64,000 nucleotides of DNA. Source: Diphasiastrum complanatum (taxonomy: Eukaryota > Streptophyta > Lycopodiopsida > Lycopodiales > Lycopodiaceae). This document shows, one piece after another, positions 54,791 to 64,000 of the stretch (position 1 is the first letter of the stretch; every line of letters begins with the position of its first letter). The notes beneath the pieces were generated by a model that was not told the origin of the DNA, searched no databases, and worked only from the letters and a program-made list of their open reading frames with translations. The stretch is from contig CM055106.1 in the NCBI GenBank assembly GCA_029204225.1, positions 14,818,393 to 14,882,392 of the forward strand. Direction: 5' to 3'. Both the position numbers and the translations under genes were made by a program.

Positions 54791-56355
54791 ATCGGAAGTA
54801 AAGCTTGTAAAGGTAGCTTTACAATAGGGACCCACTTGTATTATATGTATAAAGGTGAGAAAAGCCAATGCCATTCATTTAGTCTACCCAAGGAGTAAGT
54901 GGATGGTATGAGCATGCTTTGTTATATCTCTAGCCATGGAGAGGAATGCTCGTGAGAGCCAAGTACGATCACCAATAGTATAAAATGCTGATAATCATAG
55001 GAGACTTAGTCAAGCCAATGGTGTCAACAACTTTGGTGCACAGGGGTGAGTCATTAGTGACACTATGGATGATTAGCGATAAAGCATTCGTCCCTTGATG
55101 TTTGAAGTTCACCTTATGAAGAGCCGTCTTAAAGTTTTATAGTAGTTGGTATTAAAGCCACCAATTTTCATGTTCAAGATGTGTATGTTTCTATTTTGTG
55201 GCAAAATTCTATCCCTTATTGTTGGTTCATGAAATTTGGTATTTATGCATAGCTTTTGCTTTGAGAAACCTGATTAAAACGTCTTTCAGTTTTTGGCTTT
55301 AAATTATAGTGCTTAAATCCATGTTGATGCTCTTTTTATGGCTTGGCAAAAAAAGTTTGTGGTTTAAAATTAAAAAATGATTTTTGTTGGTAGACTAGTA
55401 AAAAAAATCATGCAGCCTGTACATTTTCAATAATGTGTTGTAAAATTCTTTTGGTGAAGATTTTTTTTATAATTTTAGGAAAGCAAGGCCTTGAGGAATT
55501 AATGCACATAGATTTGTTAGAAGCAAAGCTTGAAACTTAGCTTGTCTAAATTTTAGGTTTTGATTTTTTAACTCAAGTTGAAAACTTAGCTTCAGCAAAA
55601 TAAGTTCTATACACTCCAAAGTTTTGAGAACTTTGCATACAGTAATTGCAAGGTAAAACTTGAACATCAACTTGCATTGTGTTGAAAGGCCATGAAAACT
55701 TCACCCCTCCAACAACATGTATTTTTCATACATATTGTTGTTTTTGAAAAGGGCGGTGACCACCATACGGCTGGGTTTGTGCTTGCGCCCTACGTTCCTT
55801 GGTACAAGTACAAAAGAATTATTGTCTTGTTGCTAATAATTGTAGATCTTTGCTTGAATCCTTTCAAAACTTTCTTAAAAAATGGAAAGGTGGCTGTGCC
55901 CCCACTTTCATGTGCCTGTCTTAAGCATCCCTCCAACGTGCCTGACATCCAGGGGACGTCATGCAGACAATAGTCCGGGCGTCTGCCCAAACTTTATTAT
56001 TTGCAAACCCACACTGAGAATTGGAAGTAAGTCTAATTATTGAAGGTGGCCACATGTGGTTGTGGGTGGTGCATCACACTATGGCATGCATAAGGTGCCA
56101 CGTGGCACCTTATGCATTGCAATATGGCCTTAGTACCTCTCGGGCATTCCATACTTATGATCATGTGCATACAATATTCTTTGGTAGGGAAGTGGGAGTG
56201 GGGGTAAAGGCATGGGCCACTGCTCATGGACATTTTTATGTTCAAATTTTTTTGAAGCTCTTGGAAGCCCTTTGAGACTGTTTTGTATTCTTGAAGTTTT
56301 TTAGGCTATTTCTACTCAAAACTTTATAGTTTTTCCTCTAGTTTTTTGCCTGACC
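54791..56355. other. no gene recognised
   Basis: AT-rich region. The frames at 55692-55973 and 56021-56275 are short and unfamiliar. It may be the leader of a decayed gypsy element leading to gag J, but nothing proves the connection. Confidence 0.3.
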
Positions 56356-57700
56356 TTGCTACAACAGCTATGGAGCCCACAAGTGACCTTCTACAAGCCC
56401 ACCAACCATGGCCGATTTGCAAGATATGGTGCAAGCGATTTATTTGATTCAGCAATGAATGCCAAACGTGAACGGGTGGAGCAAGAGCTTTGGGCAATGA
56501 ACCAATCCAGATGGACTTTGTTTCACTCGATGTTTAGCCCATTATTTTTCTTGGGGGACAAGAAGGACAGACATCCCGGAGTGGTTTTGTCGTGGTTCCG
56601 ATGGACTTTCCATTTTCCCATGCACAGTTCACACGAGGACACCAAGACTGCAACTGCTATTATGTTTCTACATGGCAAAGTATATACATGGTGATGGGAT
56701 TTGAATGACAAGGCTAGCATACCAACCATTTGGAATGAATTTCAAGAAATTTCTTAGACTACCTTGTCCAATTTTGGACAATTTCAAGCATTATTGTCGG
56801 TTTGCATCTTTGCAAATGGGAATGAGGCCTTTAGATGTTTATTTGCAAGATTTTTAAAAGGCAAAACCTTGTTTTGCCAACTGTATGGGCCCAATCTTAC
56901 TCAAGCAACATCTTTTTCTCGGTTTATCCAAACAGTACTAGCTTGAAGTTCATCAGAATCAATTTCACTCACTTTGGAGAATGCTAGGAATTTTGCTAGA
57001 ATTTTTGATGACACCGATATCTTGGCCTGTAAGGAGAAATATGCTCCTAAATAGGAGCCCAAAGACAAGAAATTCTTACTTCCTATTCAGAAAAAGAGGA
57101 AGGAGAAAGTGTTTGACATGGGTTCCCAGGTGGGAAGGAAAAGAACGTCCAAAGTTGGATAGGGCCAACTTGGACAAGGCCAAAAGCAACAATCCATGTT
57201 TCTTCTGCATGGAGAAGGGGCACCTATCCAAAGAAGAAGAAAAAATCTAGAGGTCAATCATTTAAGGCTCCAGATAATTCTTTTAGCGCTTGTGTTGATT
57301 TGTCTATTATGAATGACACAGTTTGTAATAATTGTTGTCTTGGTATTACAATTTTTGGACCCTTGATCATATTCACATGAATGGATTCATAAAGGACCAA
57401 GCTATGAATGTCCTAATTGAAGATGGTTTTACTCATTATTCTATTAACATTGAATTGGTGGAATAACTCAAGTTGGCCATTGTGCCAAGTAATCATAAAT
57501 ACATGGTCATAATGGCAACAAGCAAGGATAATTAGACATAGTGGGAAATTGTTTCTCACTTGTTGTTGAAGCTTTAGGACTATGTAGATAGGATTACCTT
57601 CCATATAGTGAATCTTGATAAGGTAGATTCAATTTTCAGAAAACAATGGTTTTAATCTACGAATGAGTGGTTACAAAAGAACTATGTTACCCATAAATTG
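56356..57700 (+). pseudogene. gypsy J, gag and protease remnant
   Basis: Plus-strand pieces: VVLSWFRWTFHFPMHSSHED, then TATAIMFLHGKVYTW and DLNDKASIPTIWNEFQEIS, form a gypsy capsid-like reading. CFFCMEKGHLSKEE is a partial zinc knuckle near 57200. NVLIEDGFTHYSINIELVE near 57408 is a retropepsin site with EDG in place of D(T/S)G. Several stops interrupt it. RT is not visible after 57700. Confidence 0.6.
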
Positions 57701-59400
57701 AAATTTTAGCATGATGGCTTGGGAGTCCACTTAAGGATTAAAAGAAGATATAAGTATTGTTGATCTATCTTATGTATTCACTTTGGAATCAATGTCTAAC
57801 AAATTATGAGTATCATGCTTTCTTATGTTATTTGAAAGATATTTCCTATGTGAAGGAAAATATTTTAGAAGTCTTAGGAGGTCCCTTGAGTATATATGTG
57901 ATGTCGTAGAATTGAGAGGCCATATAACCATATGTTCATAACTCATTCAAAGAGTTTGATAGAGGTGTCAGCGTAGATACAAGAGATTCGGGACAATCTA
58001 CTTGTATACAAGGAATTTGGCACAATCCACAAAAATACACATGATTCAACACAATTTGCAAAAATACATTAAGTTTTGGACAGACGACAAATGTCAATTG
58101 ATGTTGATTGGTGAAAATCCAAGTTTCTAAAATGACATTTTGAGCGACTAAAATACCAAAGGCATAACTAGTCAAAATGCCGAACGGCCTAAGTCTTGAA
58201 AAATGTTGATTGGCATGTTTTTTTCAAATTAGCAAAATTGACGAAATTGAAACCCCAAAATGCATATTGACATGAATGCCAAAGAATCTAAGTGGTATAG
58301 GTGAAAACAAATGCCAAATTAAGTGCCAAACATTGATTTGGAAAAAGGAGAAAATGATGACCTTTGACCTGTCAACAAAAATGTCAATCAACATTTTTAT
58401 GGTGCCACTCAAAATTGAGCTCTTGAGTTTTTTTTTTCATTAAGGATTTCCCTTAAGCTGAAGACTGTATGCAAACAATGAATGAAGACAAACTGAAGAG
58501 ATATTAGAATCATGATTTGATGCTCTAACGGTAAAACTCGCATACAATGTTCAATAGCTATGTGAGATATCTAATCAGATTGATAGTGAATGAATCAACT
58601 ATTGTCTGCATGTTTGCAAGACAATCACATATGATGCAATGCATGATATTGCATAATAATCTGAGCATGAGAATAAAGATACATGCAATCATATCCATCA
58701 AACAAATAGAGATTTAACAAACATCAAGTGTCTACAATAGTTGTGGGCATCTCAATATTGTGTTATCAATCTTCATAATAAGTTGAGAAATTTGCACATT
58801 TTGTGAACCCATTGTCATGTGCCAATCTTAGCATTCAGACATCTAATCCATTCTTGAACTAAAATTAGCTTGGAAAAAAACAAGAAATCAAGAAAACTAA
58901 TCAAAAATCAAGAAGATGGATAAATGTAACAAAACCTCACCAAAATAGGAGAAGTAAGATATCTTTATTCATCATTAATGATCATTCAAAGCATAGGGCC
59001 TGAATCTAGAGCATGATCAAAGCTCTCATTAGATTGTAGGCACATAAACCACCAATTCCATCAAGAAAGCTCTCCAAGAGGAGCTTCAAGAACACTAAGA
59101 ATCCAAAATAGACAAATGAACAATAGCCTCCAAATTTAGCACGTGGTCCTTTGTGCTTCTACTACAAGTTTGGGGCCTTGTTTAGCTAAATTGGGCCTTA
59201 CTAGCCATTAGTACAATTTCATTATTCACAAATATAGTGATGTTGTTCAAGCCACTTTATTAACTGTCTCATTGACTAAATCTAGTCTAATTTAGCTCCA
59301 TGGCTATATTTAGCATTGCATTTGGTGTTGAAGTAATGTACTTTGGACCTTAAATGAGCCTAATAATGACTCACAAGAGGAATTGATTGATCAATTAGCA
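57701..59400. other. no gene recognised
   Basis: AT-rich DNA with only short frames. Its right part may be the far portion of the element I LTR. Confidence 0.35.
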
Positions 59401-60009
59401 ATTGAATGCAAACTAGACATCAAAAGTCAAGATCTAGATTGGCAATTCTACACATACCAATCAAGAGCAACCATAAATCATTGATTATCATGAAGATACG
59501 ACCCCCACATGTGTGGTACAACCTTCATTATGGCCTATGGATAGTAAATGAATTTAAGAACAGTTTGATTTCATTAGATCACAAGAAAAAACTAAGTACA
59601 TAGTGTAGAAAGTCGAGATTGCCAATGAGCTCTCAAAAATTCTAAGGCATTTCTATGGGGAGGTGATAGTACATAGAAAAGCTCTTCCCCACTTCGACTT
59701 AGGTGAAAATCCAGCATGTAATAAGAAAGATGATTAAGCATTTTTGTCCAAATTTGCCATTCTAGCCTAACCCTTGAGTTCTCCCATGTTGGTGGCTAGA
59801 TTGGTCAACCAATTCCATGATTTTAGGGATTGGTCTGATAATGCAGGAATTATCACCAAAAAAACTTGATCAACCTCATGAACATTATCTAACATATTAT
59901 AGAGTAGATTAACACGTGGAAACATAGCCTCACATGTGTGGGACCCACCAATATACATATTTACACGGTTTAATTAAGCTAGATTTGCCAAATTTGACAA
60001 TTTTCCACA
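59400..60009 (-). repeat. copia I 3' LTR (left limit unknown)
   Basis: On the minus strand TGTGGAAAATTGTC starts at 60009, directly after the purine tract TTTGAGGAGGAG. The far end cannot be fixed without a second copy; 59400 is only a placeholder. Confidence 0.45.
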
Positions 60010-60109
60010 CTCCTCCTCAAATCTAGCTTTGGAAACTATAATACACTTATCAATTACCCCAAAAAATTATCTTAGCTTAACAAATGAATCCCTGGACAAG
60101 GATTTAGTG

Positions 60110-60630
60110 AACAGATCAGCTAAGCAACTCGATCATGTGTTGGAGTTTGATTTCCTTTGCTTGCACCTTCTCATTCACAAAATGATGAGGAATCTCATTA
60201 TGCTTGCTCCTTGCATGGAAAGTAGGATTGGTTGCAAGTGATTGGGATGATGGGCTATCACAATAAATCACAGGTACCTCCTCGGCCTCCATAACTTGAA
60301 GCTCCACCAATAGCCTTTTCAGCCATAAGACCTCCTTGCATGTTGATGTCAAGGCCTTATACTCGAATTCGGTTGAAGACAATGAAATAGTATCTTGCTT
60401 CTTTGAAAGCCCCATGATACTACTCCATCACAAAGGAATGTAGCAAATGCACTAGTAGACTTTTGACCCACTTTGTCACCTGCAAAATCCAACTCACTAT
60501 AGGCTCTTAAGCCAAGATTAGTCCCTTTGTAGAGTATGCCAAAATTTCTAGTAGATGAGATATTCCTTAGCACTCTTTTGGCCATCTTCCAAGTTGACAC
60601 AAGAGCTTTCCAGACTATAACTAATATCAA
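60110..60630 (-). pseudogene. I RNase H
   Basis: 60630-60349 carries GILYKGTNLGLRAYSELDFA and DKVGQKSTSAFATFL. 60415-60116 carries KKQDTISLSSTEFEYKAL, VIYCDSPSSQSLATNP, and FHARSKHNEIPHHFVNEKVQ. One frame change lies near 60400. Typical copia RNase H. Confidence 0.8.
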
Positions 60631-61400
60631 GTCTAGTTACAATAAAAAAAAAAATTAAGTTGCCTATAAGCCTTCTATAGAGAGTGATGTCCTCAAAGGA
60701 TGCTTCATCACCACTTATAGATGCTTTTACATTTTTCTCCATTGGAGTCTCAATGCCTTTACACTTCTTCATTCCAGATCTATCTAGGATGGATGTAGCA
60801 TATTTAGATTGATATATAAAACTGAAACCCAATCCTCTTATGACTTCTATTCCTAGAATGAAGTGCAATAGGCCGAGATCAACCATCCGCAACTCTTTAG
60901 ATAGAGCAATCTTAACATCTCTTATTCCATCTAGATCATTTTCGCTTAAGATTATATCATCAACATACAATACAAGTACAATGATCTTTCCATCATGAAA
61001 TCTTATATACAATGATGGATCATACGAACTCAAATACAAAACTGATGGAAATAAGAAAAGAGTTTAGCCTAGAGTACCATGCTCTAGGAACTTTCTTGAG
61101 TCCATTAAGACTATTTTTCAAAAAAATAAACTTTTCCTTTAAGTTCCTCCTTGATGAAGCCCTCAAGCTACCTCATGTAGATCTCTTCCTCCAAGTAGCC
61201 ATTGAGGAATCATTTCTAACATCAAGTTGAAATAGCTTCCATTTGAAAGTAGTAGCAAGACTAATGATCAATCTTATAGTAACTAGCTTAGCCACAGGAG
61301 CAAAAGTTTCATCATAATCAATGCCTTTAGTTTGCAAAAAACCTTTTGCTACAAGCCTTGCTTTATACTTGTTTATTGATCCATCTTGGTTATACTTCAA
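60548..61400 (-). pseudogene. I reverse transcriptase
   Basis: 61400-61173 carries [20 protein letters not shown] and [20 protein letters not shown]. 61039-60548 has LYVDDIILSEND (YVDD intact), LGLLHFILGIEVI, and RRLIGNLIFFFIVTRLDISY. The stretch between them (AFLNG to W region) is decayed, and frame changes separate the parts. Confidence 0.8.
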
Positions 61401-61763
61401 TCTCTACACCCACTTGTAATCAAGTGGTTTCTTCCCTTGAGGAAGATCAACAAGGCATCATACTCCACTTGCATAGCATTCATCCAACTTTTTGATTTAC
61501 AAGCATCTTCATAGCAAGTTGGTTCATCAAGCGTTTAAGTAAGAAATTATAGCAAGTGAAAGATGAGGTGCTTTCCCTTTGATCACCTTTGCCAATATAG
61601 TGAACCTAGATGGCTCTGCCCTTGTTCGAGTGGATCTTCGTGGAGTCCTTGGATCTTGACACAGATCCTCAAGTTCTTGATCACTTTGAAGCTCCTCCTC
61701 CATCTAACATGCTCTTTGACATCAAGGTGGTTAGTAGCACTATCATCCACTTTACAAGCCTAT

Positions 61764-62166
61764 CCCTACTCACTATGATTTTCTTAGTAATGGGATTGAA
61801 GACTCTATGGCCTTTTCCACAAATATACCTTTGAGAGTAGTGGCATCATCCTTCTTCCTTGTATCCAAGGACTAGTGTACATAGCATGTAGATCCATAAA
61901 TTGTTAGATCTTTGAGATTTGGCTTTTCTCCAAATAGAGCCTCAAATAAAATAAAAAATAAGAACCCTACTCACTATGATTTTCTTAGTGATGGGATTGA
62001 AGACTCTATGGCCTTTTCTATTTTCACCATAGCCCACAAATATACCTTTGATAGTAGTGGCATCATCCTTCTTCCTTGTATCCAAGGATTGGTGTACATA
62101 GCATGTAGATCCATAAATTGTTTGATCTTTGAGATTTGGCTTTTCTCCAAATAGAGCCTCAAATGG
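61764..62166. repeat. tandem duplication in I integrase, period 201 bp
   Basis: CCCTACTCACTATGATTTTC recurs at about 61764 and 61965. The left copy lacks 16 internal bases that the right copy has, and an A/T-rich linker joins the two. Confidence 0.85.
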
Positions 62167-62277
62167 TGTGATTCCTCCAATGGCTTGGTTGGGCAATCTA
62201 TTGCACAAAAAATTTGTTGGATTTATTTCCTCTACAATCCTAAATCCCATTTTCAACTGCCTCCATTCATGCTGCAC
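61942..62277 (-). pseudogene. I integrase C-terminal part
   Basis: It reads LCNRLPNQAIGGITPFEALF, then GEKPNLKDQTIYGSTCYVHQ and GIFVGYGENRKGHRVFNP, the conserved end of copia integrase. The catalytic core upstream is absent. A second, partial copy of its end lies at 61764-61947. Confidence 0.75.
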
Positions 62278-62980
62278 TTTTACTCACGTTGTCGCACAGT
62301 CTGCATATTTACATGTAAATTCTCACAGGCGAAGAAAAGACGAACAAAACGCGACACTGTGTTTTTACACGTGTTTTCTGACAGGCGAAAAAGGTGACAC
62401 TGTCTAAAAAAATGCCAAAGGTGCTTTAGGAAGCAAAGGCACCTTGTAAATCAAATCCTAAGACATTTTGTTAGAGTGACGTATTTTTCACATCTTCACC
62501 AATGTTCACTTCAGCAAAGGCTGACGTCGCACCCTTTTCACACTCACCCCATGCAACTGCGCTAACAGACTTGACAACGACAACAGCCACCCACGATCTC
62601 CTACAGACAGCACATCCACTTTGTACTTTTCTCATCTGCACACCTGTAACATTGTGTATATATACTTAATACCATTTGCGTATTTAGTTTGATTAAGAGA
62701 TTGATTGAGAGAAATCAAGAACAAGTGTGTGTAGATTTAGCATTAGAAGTTTATCAGAGATAGACGAAGTAGATGCCTTGCGCGTTGATTCTTTATTGTC
62801 AGTAATAGGTTTCATTTATTTACAGATTGAATTAGCTTTGTAGAGCATCCGATTTTGTCCACTATTGTCTTGTGCTCTACCACATTATTGACATGTATAT
62901 TTTGCTATACTTAGTTTGATAATAGCTCTTTGTTTTGCGTTTAGATCTGTGTCAATATTGCTATGCTTATTTATGTTCTG
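62278..62980 (+). repeat. possible H 5' LTR/leader
   Basis: A candidate LTR start is TGTTAGAGTGACG at 62469. A TATA motif (TGTATATATAC) lies near 62654, and gag follows. No clear primer site was found, and neither end is certain. Confidence 0.35.
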
Positions 62981-62989
62981 TTTGACTTT

Positions 62990-63640
62990 CTTGTTGCTCA
63001 CTTTGGATGGAGCCAATTACCATCTGTGAAAATTTAAGATGAAAACTGTACAAATGGCCAAAGAATTGTATGACGTTGTTACAAATTTAGAAGAAAAACC
63101 TGAAACAGACGACACAACAATCGCCAGATGGAGGCTAAAGGATGAAAAGGCTTTTGCCCTAATCATTCTTAACATCACGATACCCAGATCGGCCACGTAT
63201 CCGAGGCTCAGACATCGAAAGAAGTCTGGGACATCTTGAGCACACTATACGAAGTGCGAAATACAGCTTCCAAGCTACATCTCAGGAAGAAATTTTACTC
63301 CCTCAAGATGGCAAATGGTGATTCCCTACAGAATCACACCAATCAATTCAAAAACCTGCTAAGGCAAATGGCCACTATCAGATCTGTCATTGACGATCAA
63401 GACGCAGTAATACAACTACTTACAAGCTTGCCAAGCTCATATGACAGCTGGGTGATAATCATCACGACAAATCCAAAACTGACTCTTTCGAGAGTCATTA
63501 CTATCTTGTTGCAAGAAGACACGCGGATGAACGAAGCCTCAAGTTTTTCAGTTGATTCTCACGCCTTATACAACAACAAGAGCACGCAGAAGAAAAAGAA
63601 ACACCCAAAGCAATCAAAGCCAGACCAGAAACTAGATTAG
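62990..63640 (+). pseudogene. H gag
   Basis: Starting near 62990 (LDGANYHL, a TGA where Trp is expected, then KFKMKTVQMAKELYDVV), this is a copia UBN2-type gag. A frame change near 63185 leads to SKEVWDILSTLYEVRNTASK, LHLRKKFYSLKMANGDSL and LLTSLPSSYDSW, open from 63236 to 63640. Its K-rich end leads to a decayed zinc knuckle (CRYCKRNNHK) near 63690. Confidence 0.75.
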
Positions 63641-63699
63641 CACAAAGAACAATCGAATCCGTAGACAAAAAAAAAACTGATCTGTAGATACTGCAAGCG

Positions 63700-63979
63700 A
63701 AACAACCACAAAATTCAAGACTACCGGATACTTCAAGCAAAGAACAACAACAAGGGACAGTCGAATCAAGTGGCAAATGTAGCTGCAGAAGCTCCACAGC
63801 CTATTCAAGAAGCGGATCATGATGCCTTCATGACCAACCATCAAGGAGCATCCAGCGACAGTTCTTGGTTCCTAGATTCTGGAGCCACTCATCACATGAC
63901 CAGTCTCATTGGCTGTTTCGAGTCCTATACACCTTATAGTATCCCAAAACTTGTTCACCTTGGCGATAATAACACATAA
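63700..63979 (+). pseudogene. H protease start, runs toward window edge
   Basis: SSWFLDSGATHHMTSLIGCF is the copia protease active site, with VHLGDNNT following. A TAA at 63977-63979 interrupts the frame, which would otherwise continue (AIKGEGT) to the window end. The rest of H lies outside the window. Confidence 0.75.
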
Positions 63980-64000
63980 GCTATTAAAGGTGAAGGTACT

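Larger units (their letters stand above)
60010..62277 (-). mobile_element. Ty1/copia element I, 5'-truncated
   Basis: Minus-strand order: integrase C-terminal part, RT, RNase H, purine tract, LTR. Gag, protease and the integrase core are missing; the sequence stops at 62277, where element H-related DNA begins. A 201-bp tandem duplication lies in the integrase region. Confidence 0.75.

Overview
This 64-kb window looks like nuclear, transposon-rich DNA from a land plant. It is AT-rich, and almost every recognisable coding stretch belongs to a Ty1/copia or Ty3/gypsy LTR retrotransposon of plant type (CCHC gag, retropepsin, reverse transcriptase, RNase H, integrase, chromodomain, tRNA-iMet or tRNA-Asp primer sites). 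I see no rRNA, tRNA or CRISPR array, and no convincing intact host gene. The species cannot be fixed from this sequence. Element names (K, A, D and so on) are mine.

Layout. 1-2.9 kb: a broken minus-strand copy of an unfamiliar protein (ORF3-like), a promoter-like stretch and an unassigned short ORF. 2.9-17.9 kb: a minus-strand copia element (copia-1) whose 3' LTR is split by an 11.4-kb minus-strand gypsy element, K (3304-14722). K has both LTRs, a perfect 5-bp target duplication (ACAAA), a primer site, a leader minisatellite, gag, protease, RT, RNase H and the integrase zinc-binding domain. The integrase catalytic core is missing, and in its place lies a long unfamiliar ORF3 block. 17.9-24.5 kb: an LTR-like sequence, then a decayed minus-strand copia (B) carrying a plus-strand copia (A). 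A keeps one 675-codon open frame: a gag remnant, protease, an internally deleted integrase and 245 unfamiliar residues, with no RT. 24.5-30.8 kb: very old copia scraps, a possible exon remnant and an unassigned ORF. 30.8-35.7 kb: a plus-strand chromovirus (D), full length except for the gag capsid. 35.7-39.3 kb: no gene recognised. 39.3-47.9 kb: a decayed chromovirus (E) fused to a nearly complete copia (F), both minus. 47.9-50.9 kb: copia G (minus) and copia C (plus) of one family, giving a 0.7-kb inverted LTR repeat. 51-58 kb: an isolated LTR, a tRNA-Asp-type primer-site cluster and a decayed gypsy gag/protease (J). 60-64 kb: a minus-strand copia (I) and the 5' part of a plus-strand copia (H) that runs off the window.

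How the parts relate. The insertions are nested: K in copia-1, A in B, F probably in G, G probably in C. Most coding regions carry stops and frameshifts, so the window is mainly a record of successive insertion and decay. The pieces most worth pursuing are K's integrase-core-less architecture with its ORF3 block (a related copy lies at 403-1505), the long open frame of the RT-less element A, a small insertion with a 7-bp duplication inside K's RT, and the inverted LTR pair.
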